Origin: Glandiceps talaboti
Lineage: Eukaryota > Hemichordata > Enteropneusta > Spengelidae
Assembly: GCF_964340395.1 (NCBI RefSeq)
Contig: NC_135566.1
Coordinates: forward strand, 9,709,001-9,773,000
Direction: 5' to 3'
DNA length: 64,000 bases
The position numbers and the translations under genes are program-made. Shown piece after piece: positions 13,701 through 25,055 of this stretch. The notes below the pieces were generated by a model. It made no database searches. It worked only from the letters and a program-made list of their open reading frames with translations, and was not told the DNA's origin. Positions within the stretch are counted from its first letter, which is position 1, and each line of letters starts with the position of its first letter.

Positions 13701-16700
13701 TCCAAAGTTTCAATCTACGAGTTGTTGAAGTATCTACAGCAATAAATGTAGAGACAGGTTCTGTTGGAGAAATGTTAGTTGTTTGACTGTCTGTCTCATT
13801 ACATCCTGGTGGCAGAGTAGCATTACCAATCTGGGTACAGTTTAACGGTGATGGAGTCGTGTTATTCACAATAATCTCTGATGGACTTTGGTAGGTGGCT
13901 TCCCCTGTTAGGACAAGTCTGCCATAGATATAGCCAGGATTGCCAGACCTTTCGACTGGTTCTGGTGCAGGTTCAATAACTCCTGTTTCAGTGTTTACTT
14001 CTGGTGGGTTTTGATATGTGTAGTAGACGCTGAAAAACTGGGTAAAGGCAGGAAAGCCTGTCAGGGTTGCATTTTCTCTTGGTGATGGCTGCTCGGTTGG
14101 TGTGATTGTAGTAGCTGCTGCAGGTGTTGTTGCTCTTGTTGTTGCAGCCACCGTTGTTGAAGCATCAGTGGTTGGTACAGCCATAGATGAGGTAATATCT
14201 GTACTATCTTCAGTGGTACCACCATCACTTGTTGAGATTTCTAATGTACCAATTGGTAGTGTGCTCCTTTCAGTAGTTGGGCTGTCTGTGGTGGGTTCAG
14301 CGGTTGTTACATTTAGAGTAGTAAATGGTCCGGCTGTTGTTGGTGGCAAAAATGGACGTGTATAATTATCGGAGGGTTCTTCAAGTAGTGGCGTTTCAGT
14401 CGGTTGTATGGATGGATCCCGATCGAGACTAATACCCCCTATAATGAATTTAGCTATCAATGACACAATCTCAGAACCCTTCCAACTGATTTCATAGCTG
14501 GTACTCATGACAGCGTTATCACAGACACCTGTATCAAAGTCATATTCTGGAGCTGGTGGATAAGTGTAGCCATCATCCCATGCACATCTAGGTACCTGTG
14601 AGACATCAAGCCGACTGGTATCTGTGTTGTTGTCCGGAAACAAGGAAGTCTGAAATCTTGGGAAAAGTTCTTCTGTTGTGAGATTTGATCTTTGGAATGG
14701 AGTGACGTCGTCAGTGCAGTAGTACTGAGTATGTACTGGAACAGGCTCTGAGTTGCTCTGTGCAGGATCTTTGACTACCGTTGGAAAACTCGGGCAGGGT
14801 GGATGATTGATCTGTGATGATAAGACATACATGCGTGCACTCAAAAACGAGGTCTCTGTACACAGCGACTGCATGGGTGACTGAATGCAGCTTGAGTTCG
14901 CATCAATAATATACTGAATAGGAGACCTCCAGGTACATGCTCCACTTGTAGGGTTTGTAGTCGGTAAAGACAGATAACCGTTTCTTGCAATTTCAGTATG
15001 TCTTGTCCTAACAGGGAAACCTTGCACGTACTTTGGATCCTCCAGGCCGTACGACCTTCCGGGATCTGCGTAGCTATAATCGTTCGCATCGTTAGATTCA
15101 AGTAAAGCGTTGTCGTAATCTACAATAGTCTTCACACCAAGTTTGGTGTCAAAGTACATCCCTAAGTATGGAGTGCTGGTCATCTCTACACACAGTAAAG
15201 GATGCCAATCTGGTGTGTAGACGTTGATGTTTTTGCAAACATACTGATAGGGGTCACCTTCTTGACCTCCTTCCAAGCCAGGAATACAAGAACTGAATGT
15301 TTGTAGATCCTCTTCTGTGCAATCCTAAATTAACAGAAAATAGCCATGTCAAATATTACAAAGTGAGCAGCAGTAAAAACAGTCTCTTTAGTAATTAGTA
15401 AATGCAGATGTTTTGTGCAAAAACTTTGTAAATGTACAGCTTAGCATAATTTTGAATGGAAATAAGAACCAAATGGTGAGTGATGTATAGGTGAAATAAC
15501 AGGGAGCAGTGAGTTTGTTATCAAGAATTTGACAATTTGTATTTACGCGGTACAACTGCAGTACATAAAATTCAGATGTTTGTGCAAAAACTTTGTCAAT
15601 GTATAACTTAGCATGAATTGAAATGAATATACAAACTAGATAGTCATCCATCACAGTGAAGTATAGAGCATGTACACGGGAGCAGTGAGCTTGTATTCAT
15701 GAATTTAATGATTAATAAAAGAACTGGAAATTATTGAAAGAGTAGCCTAAAGTAAGTGTAATTATCCTACTCTCACTTTTTTGTTATTATAAAATATGTA
15801 AAGAAAGTACAAAATAAATGATAATAAATATAACTTTCTTATAACATCTGAGAAGAAAAGAATAAGTGAGAGTAAAACTTACAGTGGTATCACAGCAACA
15901 GTTGGCATCACAACTGTCTGTTTTCATATCACATGCACAAGGTGCTAGTTCTAGGTAAGCAGGGTTGGTTATAAATGTCTCTGTGTCTTTAGTTTCAGGA
16001 GCTAGTAGTGGGTAAAAACAGAGAAAGAGAGATCTTGTCATAACAGTCAATATTAAAGATACAATCGACCTGTATTATATCATGGGTGATGGGATCCATG
16101 AAAAAGAACATTGCGATTTTATCATGGGACTAAGATGAAAGAAATTCTGCTGAGCACACCAGGGTTGTAATGGAGGAGAATGTTTTGTTTAAATCAATTC
16201 AGCTAGCAGGACTCTCTCTAATCACAATCCTGTTGTGTTCAGTAAAAGTGCAGTTATCTATTGCTCAACTTATCAAAGAACCACTTTTTATGAATGTATA
16301 TCTTACATACAGCCTTCTGCTGGGTACTTCATTAAACTTTAATGCTGTACTTTGAAAGAAATTGTTTGGATACTTAAACTTTAATCAGACAATGATAATG
16401 CCATATTTGGCATTGCTCATTATAATGTTATTAGCATATGTAATTAAGTGTTTGGTTGGACTTGAGTATGCACAGACAATCGATTCGTCTGTCCAGACCA
16501 TATGTGTTTCGCTTCATTTAATGAATATTAATGAGTACTTTCAAATATGGCACTCCCACTGACTGTTACATTTGTAATTTGTGATCCTCATAGTTAGGTC
16601 AAAGACTGTTACAGTAACACTATCTTTTTAGTAAAATATTTCTCTAAGGACCCAAGGGACCTGATTATTCAGTCTAAATGAAATGGTTTCAAACATTTAC

Positions 16701-19700
16701 AGGTACTTACTTGATGCTAGGGTCCAGTTAATACGAATGTCATTTGCCATATCCACTACCATAAGTAGCCCTGTTGAAGCATTGATAAACCTGGCATTGT
16801 CACTTGATTCTATATTTGGTACACAACATGTTATCACCACCAACTCTTGAACTGGTACGTACCATGGAGTCCGATGTTTTACTTCCACAATTTTGTAGTA
16901 ATCATCGATCTGATTTGAGAGAAAAATAGATATTTTAAATTTGTATGTTAAACCTGCTATTGAAGATGTGTTTGTGATCTACTTGTATTACTGTGGTATA
17001 TATTAATTTTGAGTAGGAATACACACTGATGTATGGACAGACCGCCCCTTCCAAGAGTTGTTTTACACTCAAGGGAATAGGCACTCAGGACTCATGAATA
17101 TTCAGTGTGTAACTTGAATATATTATTTCTGCTGACTCCCATGATGCAATAGCCCATAGTAAAGATACCCTATAAAGGCACAATATCAACTTGATGTTTC
17201 TCTGAAATCGCAAGTCACTGTACGTGATGTGACATCACGAAATGACTCTCCAGACTCCATAGTTTATGAAAATGCCTCTATTTCCTGGAGTGGTTGTTCC
17301 CCTTTAACACTTGCAGACTGTAAGGTATTGCATCATTATAGATCTGGCTTTCATAGAATTACATAAATTCACAATACAAATACATAGAACATCTTATGAT
17401 AAATATGCCATATCACAGATTGAAACTTAAAGTTAAACCTGTCAAAGCAATTTACATACTTACATCAAATTGAAACGTAGACTGAGGGAGATACCAGTAA
17501 GTGCTGGCATTCAATGCAAAGCCTGGAGTTGTCAGATCTTGTGTTGTTAGTCTGGTTGTTTGTTGACCCGTAGTAGAAACTGGTGTAGTAGTAGTTTCAT
17601 TTGAAGGATTTGTGATGTTAGGCGCCGGTGCTGAAATTGACAATCAAAAATAAATGTATATTTTAAGGTCTTTCTTTATTTTATCTTGGATATTAGGTTG
17701 TAACAGTTTTTGGGCTCTTATTTGTGTTTGTTTTTGTTTTTGTTTTTGTCTTGAACATTATACTTTTTAAGTTTAACCCTTCCATAGATGTTTATTCATT
17801 TTGAGTTTTGTAAAGCATATTGCGGCTGTTGCATAATGCGCTGATACAATTTTTTTTATTTATTATTACTTTAGCAAATGTGAAGTATGATTTGCTTTGC
17901 TGTAAATGGTACAATATGATAAGTGTTTTTGTTAAAGAGCGGTAAGGGGGTAAAATGTACCTGAATTTGCAGTTATAGGTTATGTCACTGAAGTACGGGA
18001 TATGGATATCTCTGTATTAAGTTTAACATAACCATAGGGTCTATGACATAACTTTCCCTCTATACCATAGTGTTCCAGGATTCTCAAACTTTGGCAAAAA
18101 CACTTCACAACAAAGAAATGTTGAATAGTAAAATTATTTATACCTTGAAACCACACATGATACTAACCCATTACAATACAATAAGAACATTCACTAGTCC
18201 CAAAATTTTACATGCAAATATCTATTTCAGTTCTCCACATGGAAAAGAAATCATTAACCCTGCAGGCACTATTACATATACAATTTTATTTTACATCTAC
18301 CAGGTAGAGTACACATTTGCAATCAAGTTAGGGAGTCTGTCTATGGAATAACTAATCTTGCTAAAGAGTATATGGTAAACATTAAGTTTGAGCTCTGAGG
18401 TGTAGAACTAGTATACATCACCAGTCACAATGGGTCAATGTAATCGGATGCAACCTAGATAATGTAGTGATTGTGGGACAAGAAACAAACACTTTATTTT
18501 TTGAGCTAACAACTAGAAGCACCAGACTTGGGATGCCTGCTACTATTTCATCTGCACTTTACTCCCAACGTTAATACCAACACCATACACAGTTTTTAAA
18601 TTATCAATTCTTTATCACTGATTACTATTTACTCTGTTCATTTAAATACATACACCTACATTAACAATCCAACATTAAATAATAAAAACACTCACCCATG
18701 GTTAGAATCATGAGGTAAAAAATGTGATAGCATAGTAAAAGTTATTTTTTGTATCATGAAACACACCATCATATTGGGAGATTCAGTATGCAATACATAC
18801 TTCCATGATATATGCAAAACAACTCATACAGTAGTGGTCGACATCATAACTTCTGCTCCATGCGCTTCACATACATTACTGTAGGTGTGCTTGAAAAGAA
18901 GTCGACCATTTCATTCTATTTTGACTCCCCAGCATAAGGTAAAAAGCTACTGCATGCCCCAAGAATTGTTTGAAAACATATGAAGTTCATTCCCGGTACT
19001 TGATAATTTATTTGGTATTTCAAAGAAACTATTAATTTATTAAATCTCCATAGAGTTGATTCTGAGTTTGGTGGTCATTTTGATGTATAACATGGAGAAT
19101 GGTTTGAGTTTTCTTAAACAAAGCTTGAAATTAGCAGTAGTCTTGTATCAATTGACTACTAATCCCTCCCCAATGACTACCAAATTCTAAAACAGGTAGT
19201 CACCATGACTACCACATAATCCTGGGACATCGTCTGTGTAACAATCAGATTCAAAGTACCACATGTTGTATTGGATTGGAACCAGACACATGTCACTGTC
19301 AAGTATGTCCATGTATGCATAACTTTTCTGGTCATGGGCAAAAAAATGACTACCATGTATTCCCTGTTGACTACCATTTTAAAACAGTGGTAGGCAAAGT
19401 GATTACCAACAAAAAAAGTTAATTTCAAGCCCTGCGAAAAGTAACAGCATAAGTAAAAGACTATTCTGAGATGAACATGTTATTATGTTAGATATGGATA
19501 CAATTTGATGAACTTACGAGCACTAGGTCTGCTAAGATCTAAGTCTTCACAGAGAGGATAGTCTGCAGTTTGTCTGGCTTGTTCTGGACTATCCACGGAT
19601 ATTAATCTACACGTCGTTGTTAATGTTCCAGCTTTTATCGGTTCATCTAATACTAGAATGGCATCCAACTGTGGTTTGGTTACTTGGTTGAATGTTGGAA

Positions 19701-22700
19701 TAAGTTGAACACTGCCATTGTCTAGTCTAAAGATGGCTGTGTCAGCTGTAGAGGTAACAACAATATAAGAACAGATTCAAGATGTGATTGAAGTCAGAAT
19801 TGTATTCAAATGTAGGCTGAATGACAAATTAGGAAAAGATTCAGAGTGAAATTTATATCTGAAATTGTATTCAAATATGGGCTGAATCAGCTATATAGAG
19901 GATGATAAATTAAGAACAGATTCAGAGTCAACTTTAATTCAGATTTGTATTCGAAGTCACTTGTTTAGTTGATAAACTGAAATCATAAAGCCTACATGGA
20001 ACACCTAGGGTCTATGCTCAAATGTAGATTCTGCAGAGGTGAGGAATTATTTTATTCAAAGTTATTTTCAGTTACTTGGATATCAATCTGATATGCATAG
20101 ATCCATAGACGGCTATTGATTCTCTATTATCTATGATCATATACAAACTACTATAAAAGAAGTTCATGAATCTCACTTCGTATTGCACCAAAATTTTCAA
20201 TTAGCTCACCAAAATTCATGAACTCAGACTGAACATTTGCACAGATGAGCTTTCATCATACTATGATATTATAAAACAAATTTACTTTTTGCAATAGCAA
20301 TAAATAAATCTCTTGCATAATATACAAATGTCATATGATGATATATACCTGATGTGTTGTATATGAACTGACTTCCATTCAATGATTGTGCTCTGCATTC
20401 TGCAAGTACAGGATCACCTCTCTCAAAAACTTTGTAGTCAACCTGAAATAAACGTTATCAAAGGTTAAAAGCTGGGTAGTTGTCTGATTCACAGACACAG
20501 ACACAGGCACGGACACGGACACAGACACAGACACACACAAACAAACAGAGAGGCACAGACACAGACACAGACACAGACACATACACAGACACAGACACAG
20601 ACACACAAACAGAGAGGCACAGACACAGATGCAGACATATGCACTGACACAGACACAGACACAGACACAGACACAGACACAGAGACACACAAACAAACAC
20701 AGAGACACAGACACAGACAGACAGACACACACACACCTTGTTGAATAACAGACACACACACACCTTGTTGGGTAAACTGTTAAATATATGAAGTGTTAGT
20801 CTGTTTACTTACTTCAGTTTCTTGGTTCCCATCAAGTATGACGGCATCATCAAATGTTATCTGCATTGGTGTCGTACCTGTACGTCATTAAAATAAAATC
20901 CACAAGGAGACATGAAAAAAGTAGTCATGGATATATACCACAGTAGTTATACATGTTAGCAGACAATTACATAATTTCAGAGAAATCTATACTGACGTTG
21001 TGTCATGATAGAGACAAAAAATGGGGCGTAGCAGTATATTCCACTTACAAATCATAAAGATAAAAGATTTCAAAGTTTGGCCACTAGGAGTGCTGTTTGC
21101 AGGCTATGTATTATTGCAGACACAAAGTTACTGATCCGAAAGCATAAATGATCATATTGTAATTTGTGGTGGTAATATTTTACAGCATTTTTATGGTGGG
21201 AAATATATATTAATAAATGTGTGACTACCCTGGAAGTGCCTCTGTGGTTTTCTTTGTTCAATTGCACTTTCTTTGTTAGTGGCAACAAGAAGGTTCTCTC
21301 TACCCAAGTTCCCTAGATTTTTACCAGTGTTGCTTATATCCCCTCTGTTACCAGGTTCCCTACCAAAATTATAGTACATGTACTAATCTATGCATGTTTC
21401 CTGTGCACGTTTTACAAATGTTGCCCCTCTGTAACTACAGTTGCTAAACCTTAGCATTACCTACCTGCAATAACATCTGTTACTTGACAGGAAATAGTGA
21501 CATCTGAACCTTCAGCTACTTCACTGATAAAGATGAAACAATTCATGATATTATTCTCGTGTGGAGTATTTGTAATTTGAAGTCAACTTCCAGCATAAAA
21601 TAAGACTACGTGTGTCATAGCAGTGACAATGACTTGGTATGGTGTGCAACAACCGAGAATGAACCTTCACTATGAGAAGATCTAATTTGGCCCCAAAATA
21701 AGCAAGTACATTGGTCTCCAATAGATATTGCTTACATCAAAGGCAAGTTCAGGATAAAAATGGTATGTGATCCATTAGCTAAAATGTCCACATCACTGGC
21801 ACTACACTGCACCAAGCTGTCGTAGTAGGTGACACCTAGCACAGTTACAGCACAGCAACATGGACACTTTAGCTAACGGATCGCAAACCATTTTTATCCT
21901 GAACTCACCCCAAGTTCATTGGCTTACAACAGATATTGCTTACATCAAGTACATTGGCTTACAAAAGATGATGCTTACCTTAACTTAACCCTGACTTTGT
22001 GTATTGGTTCTACTTCATCTTTATTAGGAACTGTTATGACATCATCACAAAAACTTACAATTGGACTCTTCTTGACTGTCACAAATCTAAATGAAAGATA
22101 ATGTACAAAGTATTCGATATTTGATTTGGAATTTATTTGAAAGTGTGCTCATTTTTCTGCTAAACTAAAATACCAATGAAAATACCTTATAATGTGAGGT
22201 TATCAAGGTCATCATATTTTATCAAAACATTATTGCTGATTTCTCTCAACAATCAAAATAACATTCCTTAAAAATATACATGTAGCATTCCACAGTATTC
22301 TACTTTGAACAATCAAATTTCATTTCAATCAATCAATCAATTTCCTTTCAAAATTGAGATATTGGTATTTACTCTACAAACTATTATAGTCATGCTGAAA
22401 TCACTTACCCTGGGAAACCAGCAGATGTTGTAAAATTAAAGTAATTATTATTATCTGGATCAGCATATTCACCATTGCATTGGACTTCTACAGCTCGCCC
22501 TGATTCAACGGTACTGTCAATACAAAAACAATTTCCTTCAACATTCAGATCAGAATTGGTTTCTGTGCCAATATAATATGTGTTCTCAGTTATGAGCGGG
22601 TCAGATTTTCAATTTCAATAGAGGGGAATACCACTCCAAGAAATAAAGACATTTCTAAGGTGTACTTAAACTGCAAGAAAAAGATACGGATCAGAAGGGG

Positions 22701-24663
22701 AAAACAGTAAAGTTTTGTAATTAGAACCGCTGGTATGATGACTGGAACTGTTTTTTTTTTATTTGGCTTTTAAATACTAATTAATATTATTATTCTTGAT
22801 GACCAGTAACAATATGAATAAACTGATATATATATATATACATACTTAAATAACACTTCTGTGGTTCTACTTCCTTGAGATATCACATCATCAAAAAACT
22901 CAACAACTGTGTCTCCCTGACTGTATGTGGTTGTTATGTTACACACCACAATTATCTGAAACATAAAAAAAATGTTACTTTGTTATCAGTCATTTGTATT
23001 TTTTAAAAAGGGGATGCAACATATTACAACTCCCTCAAATTATAGCAGAGGCTCTGAGATCATAGAAAAGAAATTCAAGTCAGATTTATTTCTGACTTTT
23101 TTAGTTTTAGTACATGTGCACTGCTATCAACAGAAACATGATTCTTGGTGATAAAATAGCACCTCGGTAATTTAATAAACTTTTTTGAATATTTTAAAGA
23201 AGTCCTACTGCACTTGACATGTGTTCAGTCAATATAGGTATTACCTAAACTGGATTTAGAGGCTTACATGCTGACGCCCTAAAACCTGGTACCACCAATC
23301 AAACTTCAGAGACAAAAAACCATCAGTTCTTCCATGCAGTATTGTTGTGAAAGGCAGTAAGTAAATCCATCTGTGTCAACCATGTAAATAAAATCTATCT
23401 GAGTTCCCTAGTCAAACAAAACATTGGTACATCACATGGGAGACTACATGATGTATATCACTTTTACCAGATTTCTCCCTCTCTGTTGCCAGAGTTCCTA
23501 AACCCTCTCATACTATAGACACTGTCCATGAGCCAAATATTTGAGAATTCATCCTCTGATTTTCGAAAAGTACTTCCTCCATAAAGTAATAAATTAATGC
23601 ATTACTTACATCACTAGAGATGAGTAAATCATCGAAGTCTGGATCAGCTGTGGTGTCATTATAAAGAAGTAAGTAGACCGGGATATAGCCCTGTACATCA
23701 TTTGCAGTCACTGTAAAAGACTGTGGGTTGGCACTCACAATGGTTGTGTTGGAACCATTCAATGTTCTAAGTTCTCCAACATTCACTGTACCATATATCT
23801 CAGTATCAGTATCTGTCAAATGCAAAATGAGAAAAGTAGAGTGAACATATTACAAATTATTAATTTCAGAGTGTGCAGTATGTGTACTTCATATGTGCAG
23901 AGGTCTCATAATGTACATGCAATGTAGGTAAAAGCACTGAAACTGAGGAACTTAGGGACGGTCACACCATGTCAATCAAGCTCAATAAACAAACTTGGTT
24001 CGTTTAGGGTGAGGGGGTCTAGTGTCCATGTGCTTGCTGAACTTCATTTTGCACTTCTAACCAAATTTTGAACAATTTCATGCCTTCAACGATAAAAACA
24101 TTCTACTGAGATATTGATAAGTTGATACTTCTAATGTGATATACAGTGCTGGGTTTCCAGCAGTATGTATCTAAATATGTTTACCATCATGATTTTATAT
24201 TGCATCAATCGTAGTGGTATGACTGCTACACTTTTCATCATGATTTACATAATATATAAACGTGTCAATGTCACACTTGTGAATGTTCATTTAGGGGAGG
24301 GGGTTTTGTCCTAAACAAACGAAACGCGAAGTTCGTTTATTGCGCTTGTGTGACACATGTGCTATGACCTTTGCCTTGAGCAAAACAAACTGTGATTGTG
24401 ACAGTTACCTGCCAGTGTCAATAAACACCCTGTATTAGGAAATAGGTGTTCTCGATTGGTATAGGTAACCTGGACACAGTGGTAAACAATGATTTTGATG
24501 AACTACATTTATTGTTACAAATAGTACGTTTCCAATGTAGCTACATGCAAGTGGGACGTTTCCATGATAACACGTGGTAACAAAAATTAAACATACCTTG
24601 TGCTGACACCATCAAACAAGGACACACAAAAAATACGACGCAAGATAAAAACGGAAGAAACAT
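10692..24663 (-). CDS. TCTN2: Tectonic-2 (ciliary transition-zone protein), 18 coding exons
   Basis: Exons (minus): 24663-24597, 23812-23610, 22955-22846, 22513-22409, 22086-21979, 21523-21465, 20877-20813, 20442-20349, 19745-19518, 17630-17464, 16909-16711, 16001-15883, 15324-13695, 13126-13009, 12632-12528, 12211-11963, 11617-11459, 10863-10692. All use GT-AG and join in frame to 1,318 residues. Residues 1-22 are a signal peptide ([22 protein letters not shown]). Residues ~95-325 hold four repeats ending in V..G..V...C. The tectonic Cys motif [17 protein letters not shown] is at 490-506. [11 protein letters not shown], then SGNPGYIYG (~968) and [16 protein letters not shown] (exon 14) mark the conserved core, and [14 protein letters not shown] near 1300-1314 is the C-terminal membrane segment. 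Residues ~815-924 are a Ser/Thr/Pro-rich insertion. Tectonics belong to the MKS/B9 transition-zone complex of cilia; the motif set and the C-terminal helix fit TCTN2 better than TCTN1 or TCTN3. I recall human TCTN2 at about 700 residues. The ATG has A at -3. Confidence 0.93.
11250..11415 (-). mobile_element. tRNA-like SINE head in TCTN2 intron 17
   Basis: On the minus strand, from about 11415, GTTGTGTTGGCCTAGCATTC resembles a 5' acceptor arm plus A box. It is followed by a B-box-like GGGTTCAGATCACACC and a partly complementary GACAAC end. The downstream body is not identified. The gene is also on the minus strand. Confidence 0.45.
11778..11815 (+). other. G-run cluster in TCTN2 intron 16
   Basis: Three guanine runs of six to eight are separated by one or two bases, followed by a GGTGG tract and a GGGG. 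This is a strong G-quadruplex candidate on the template strand of TCTN2. Confidence 0.7.
12316..12381 (+). mobile_element. tRNA-like SINE fragment in TCTN2 intron 15
   Basis: AATGGTC (12316) pairs perfectly with GACCATT (12375-12381) as an acceptor stem. GGTTCGAGCCT matches the RNA polymerase III B box. At 66 nucleotides, with a weak A box, it is more likely a SINE head than a working tRNA gene. Confidence 0.5.
13575..13720 (-). repeat. Triplicated exon-13 splice-donor segment of TCTN2
   Basis: The motif TTGAAACTTTGGAAACCAG|GTATT at the end of exon 13 (donor at 13695/13694) recurs downstream. One copy is CTGAAACTTGGAAACCAG|GTATTCC (donor at 13640/13639). A weaker copy, TTGAAACTTTGGAAACAAAGTATTTTG, is at about 13611-13585. 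The unit is about 53-56 bases. An in-frame stop lies between the first and second donors, so use of the second would truncate the protein. Confidence 0.7.
15395..15708. repeat. Imperfect ~165-base tandem duplication in TCTN2 intron 12
   Basis: Both copies contain CAGATGTT(TT)GTGCAAAAACTTTGT, then TTAGCAT, and end in GGGAGCAGTGAG(T/C)TTGT. The copies differ by substitutions and small indels. Confidence 0.75.
17640..19510 (-). other. TCTN2 intron 9, longest internal intron
   Basis: The 1,887-base intron (19517-17631) has no ORF with coding character. A partial inverted repeat with GTGGTCGAC / GTCGACCA ends lies at about 18834-18911. Confidence 0.6.
19770..19950. repeat. Short minisatellite in TCTN2 intron 8
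   Basis: About three degenerate units carry GATTCAGAGT, ATTGTATTCAAAT and GGCTGAAT. Confidence 0.6.
20490..20760. repeat. (CAGACA)n / CA-rich repeat in TCTN2 intron 7
   Basis: Hexanucleotide CAGACA units mix with CA dinucleotides and CAAACAAACAGAGAGG inserts. A CACACACCTTGTTG motif is duplicated at the high-coordinate end, about 50 bases from exon 7. The long Cys/Val/Ser/Leu ORFs here are repeat artefacts. Confidence 0.9.
21715..21985 (-). repeat. Repeated sequence around the exon-5 splice donor of TCTN2
   Basis: ATTGG(C/T)-(N)-AYAGATATTGCTTACATCAA occurs at about 21711-21740 and again at about 21919-21948. A third, related ACAAAAGATGATGCTTACCT at 21961-21980 contains the real donor (intron starts at 21978). 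Two of the copies flank the palindromic element. Confidence 0.6.
21746..21905. mobile_element. 160-base palindromic MITE-like element in TCTN2 intron 5
   Basis: The left arm at 21746-21790 begins AGTTCAGGATAAAAATGGT. The right arm at 21861-21905 is its reverse complement with about five mismatches over 45 bases. The loop is about 70 bases. No coding capacity. Confidence 0.8.
23955..24365. mobile_element. ~400-base inverted-repeat element in TCTN2 intron 1
   Basis: The left end at about 23955-24015 contains CAATAAACAAACTTGGTTCG and GTTTAGG. The right end at about 24310-24360 contains CCTAAACAAACGAAACGCG and AGTTCGTTTATTGCGC, the imperfect reverse complement. The interior shows no ORF. Likely a non-autonomous DNA transposon. 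Confidence 0.55.
24558..24571. promoter_or_regulatory. RFX-type X-box in TCTN2 intron 1
   Basis: GTTTCCATGATAAC fits the 14-base X-box consensus GTHNYYATRRNAAC at every position. RFX factors bind X-boxes and drive many ciliary genes. The site is 25 bases inside intron 1 and about 90 bases from the TCTN2 ATG. That is unusual compared with sites upstream of the start, but close enough to act on a promoter at 24.7 kb. Confidence 0.6.
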
Positions 24664-25055
24664 CTTGGAAAAAAATACTTGTCACCTATATTCAAGTTTG
24701 GATTTCGAGCTGGCCGCCATTGCTGTTTTGATGGAATGTACAGAAAGCAGTGTTAACTTTGTAGTCTGTCGTACGTTCGCACAAATGTCCATCTAACATA
24801 AATCATATTCAAATATTAGTATTTTCGCTTAAGTTATAATTAATAAAATTTATCAATTCGAGGATTATTTGTAAGGTATGTTTTTATTAATATAGTTTGT
24901 GGAACTTCTGAAACGGATGCTCTTAAGTGTAGACTAGCGTCCATTAAACGTATCGTGATTGGCTATTGTGTAACTTATTGTCCAATGAAATTCCTCGTTT
25001 TATAATAACACAAATCACAACTTTCATTCATTGCATGCATGCAGCTGGCCCAGAA
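24664..25055. promoter_or_regulatory. Head-to-head promoter between TCTN2 and the PNLDC1-like gene
   Basis: 392 bases separate the two divergent start codons. An inverted CCAAT (ATTGG, 24958-24962) and a direct CCAAT (24982-24986) lie on the PNLDC1-like side. The TCTN2 side has GCCGCCATTGC near 24712, and the first ~150 bases past the PNLDC1-like start hold a CpG cluster (CTACGCGACGCGACGAG, about 25235-25255). No TATA box is clear. 5' UTR limits cannot be seen. Confidence 0.6.

Noticed and set aside
14102-14365. Val-rich plus-strand ORF
   Set aside because: Antisense of the Thr-rich TCTN2 block; Thr codons read backwards give Val/Gly.
20379-20763. Cys/Val/Ser/Leu-rich antisense ORFs in TCTN2 intron 7
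   Set aside because: Translations of CAGACA repeats, apart from the real exon 8 at 20442-20349.
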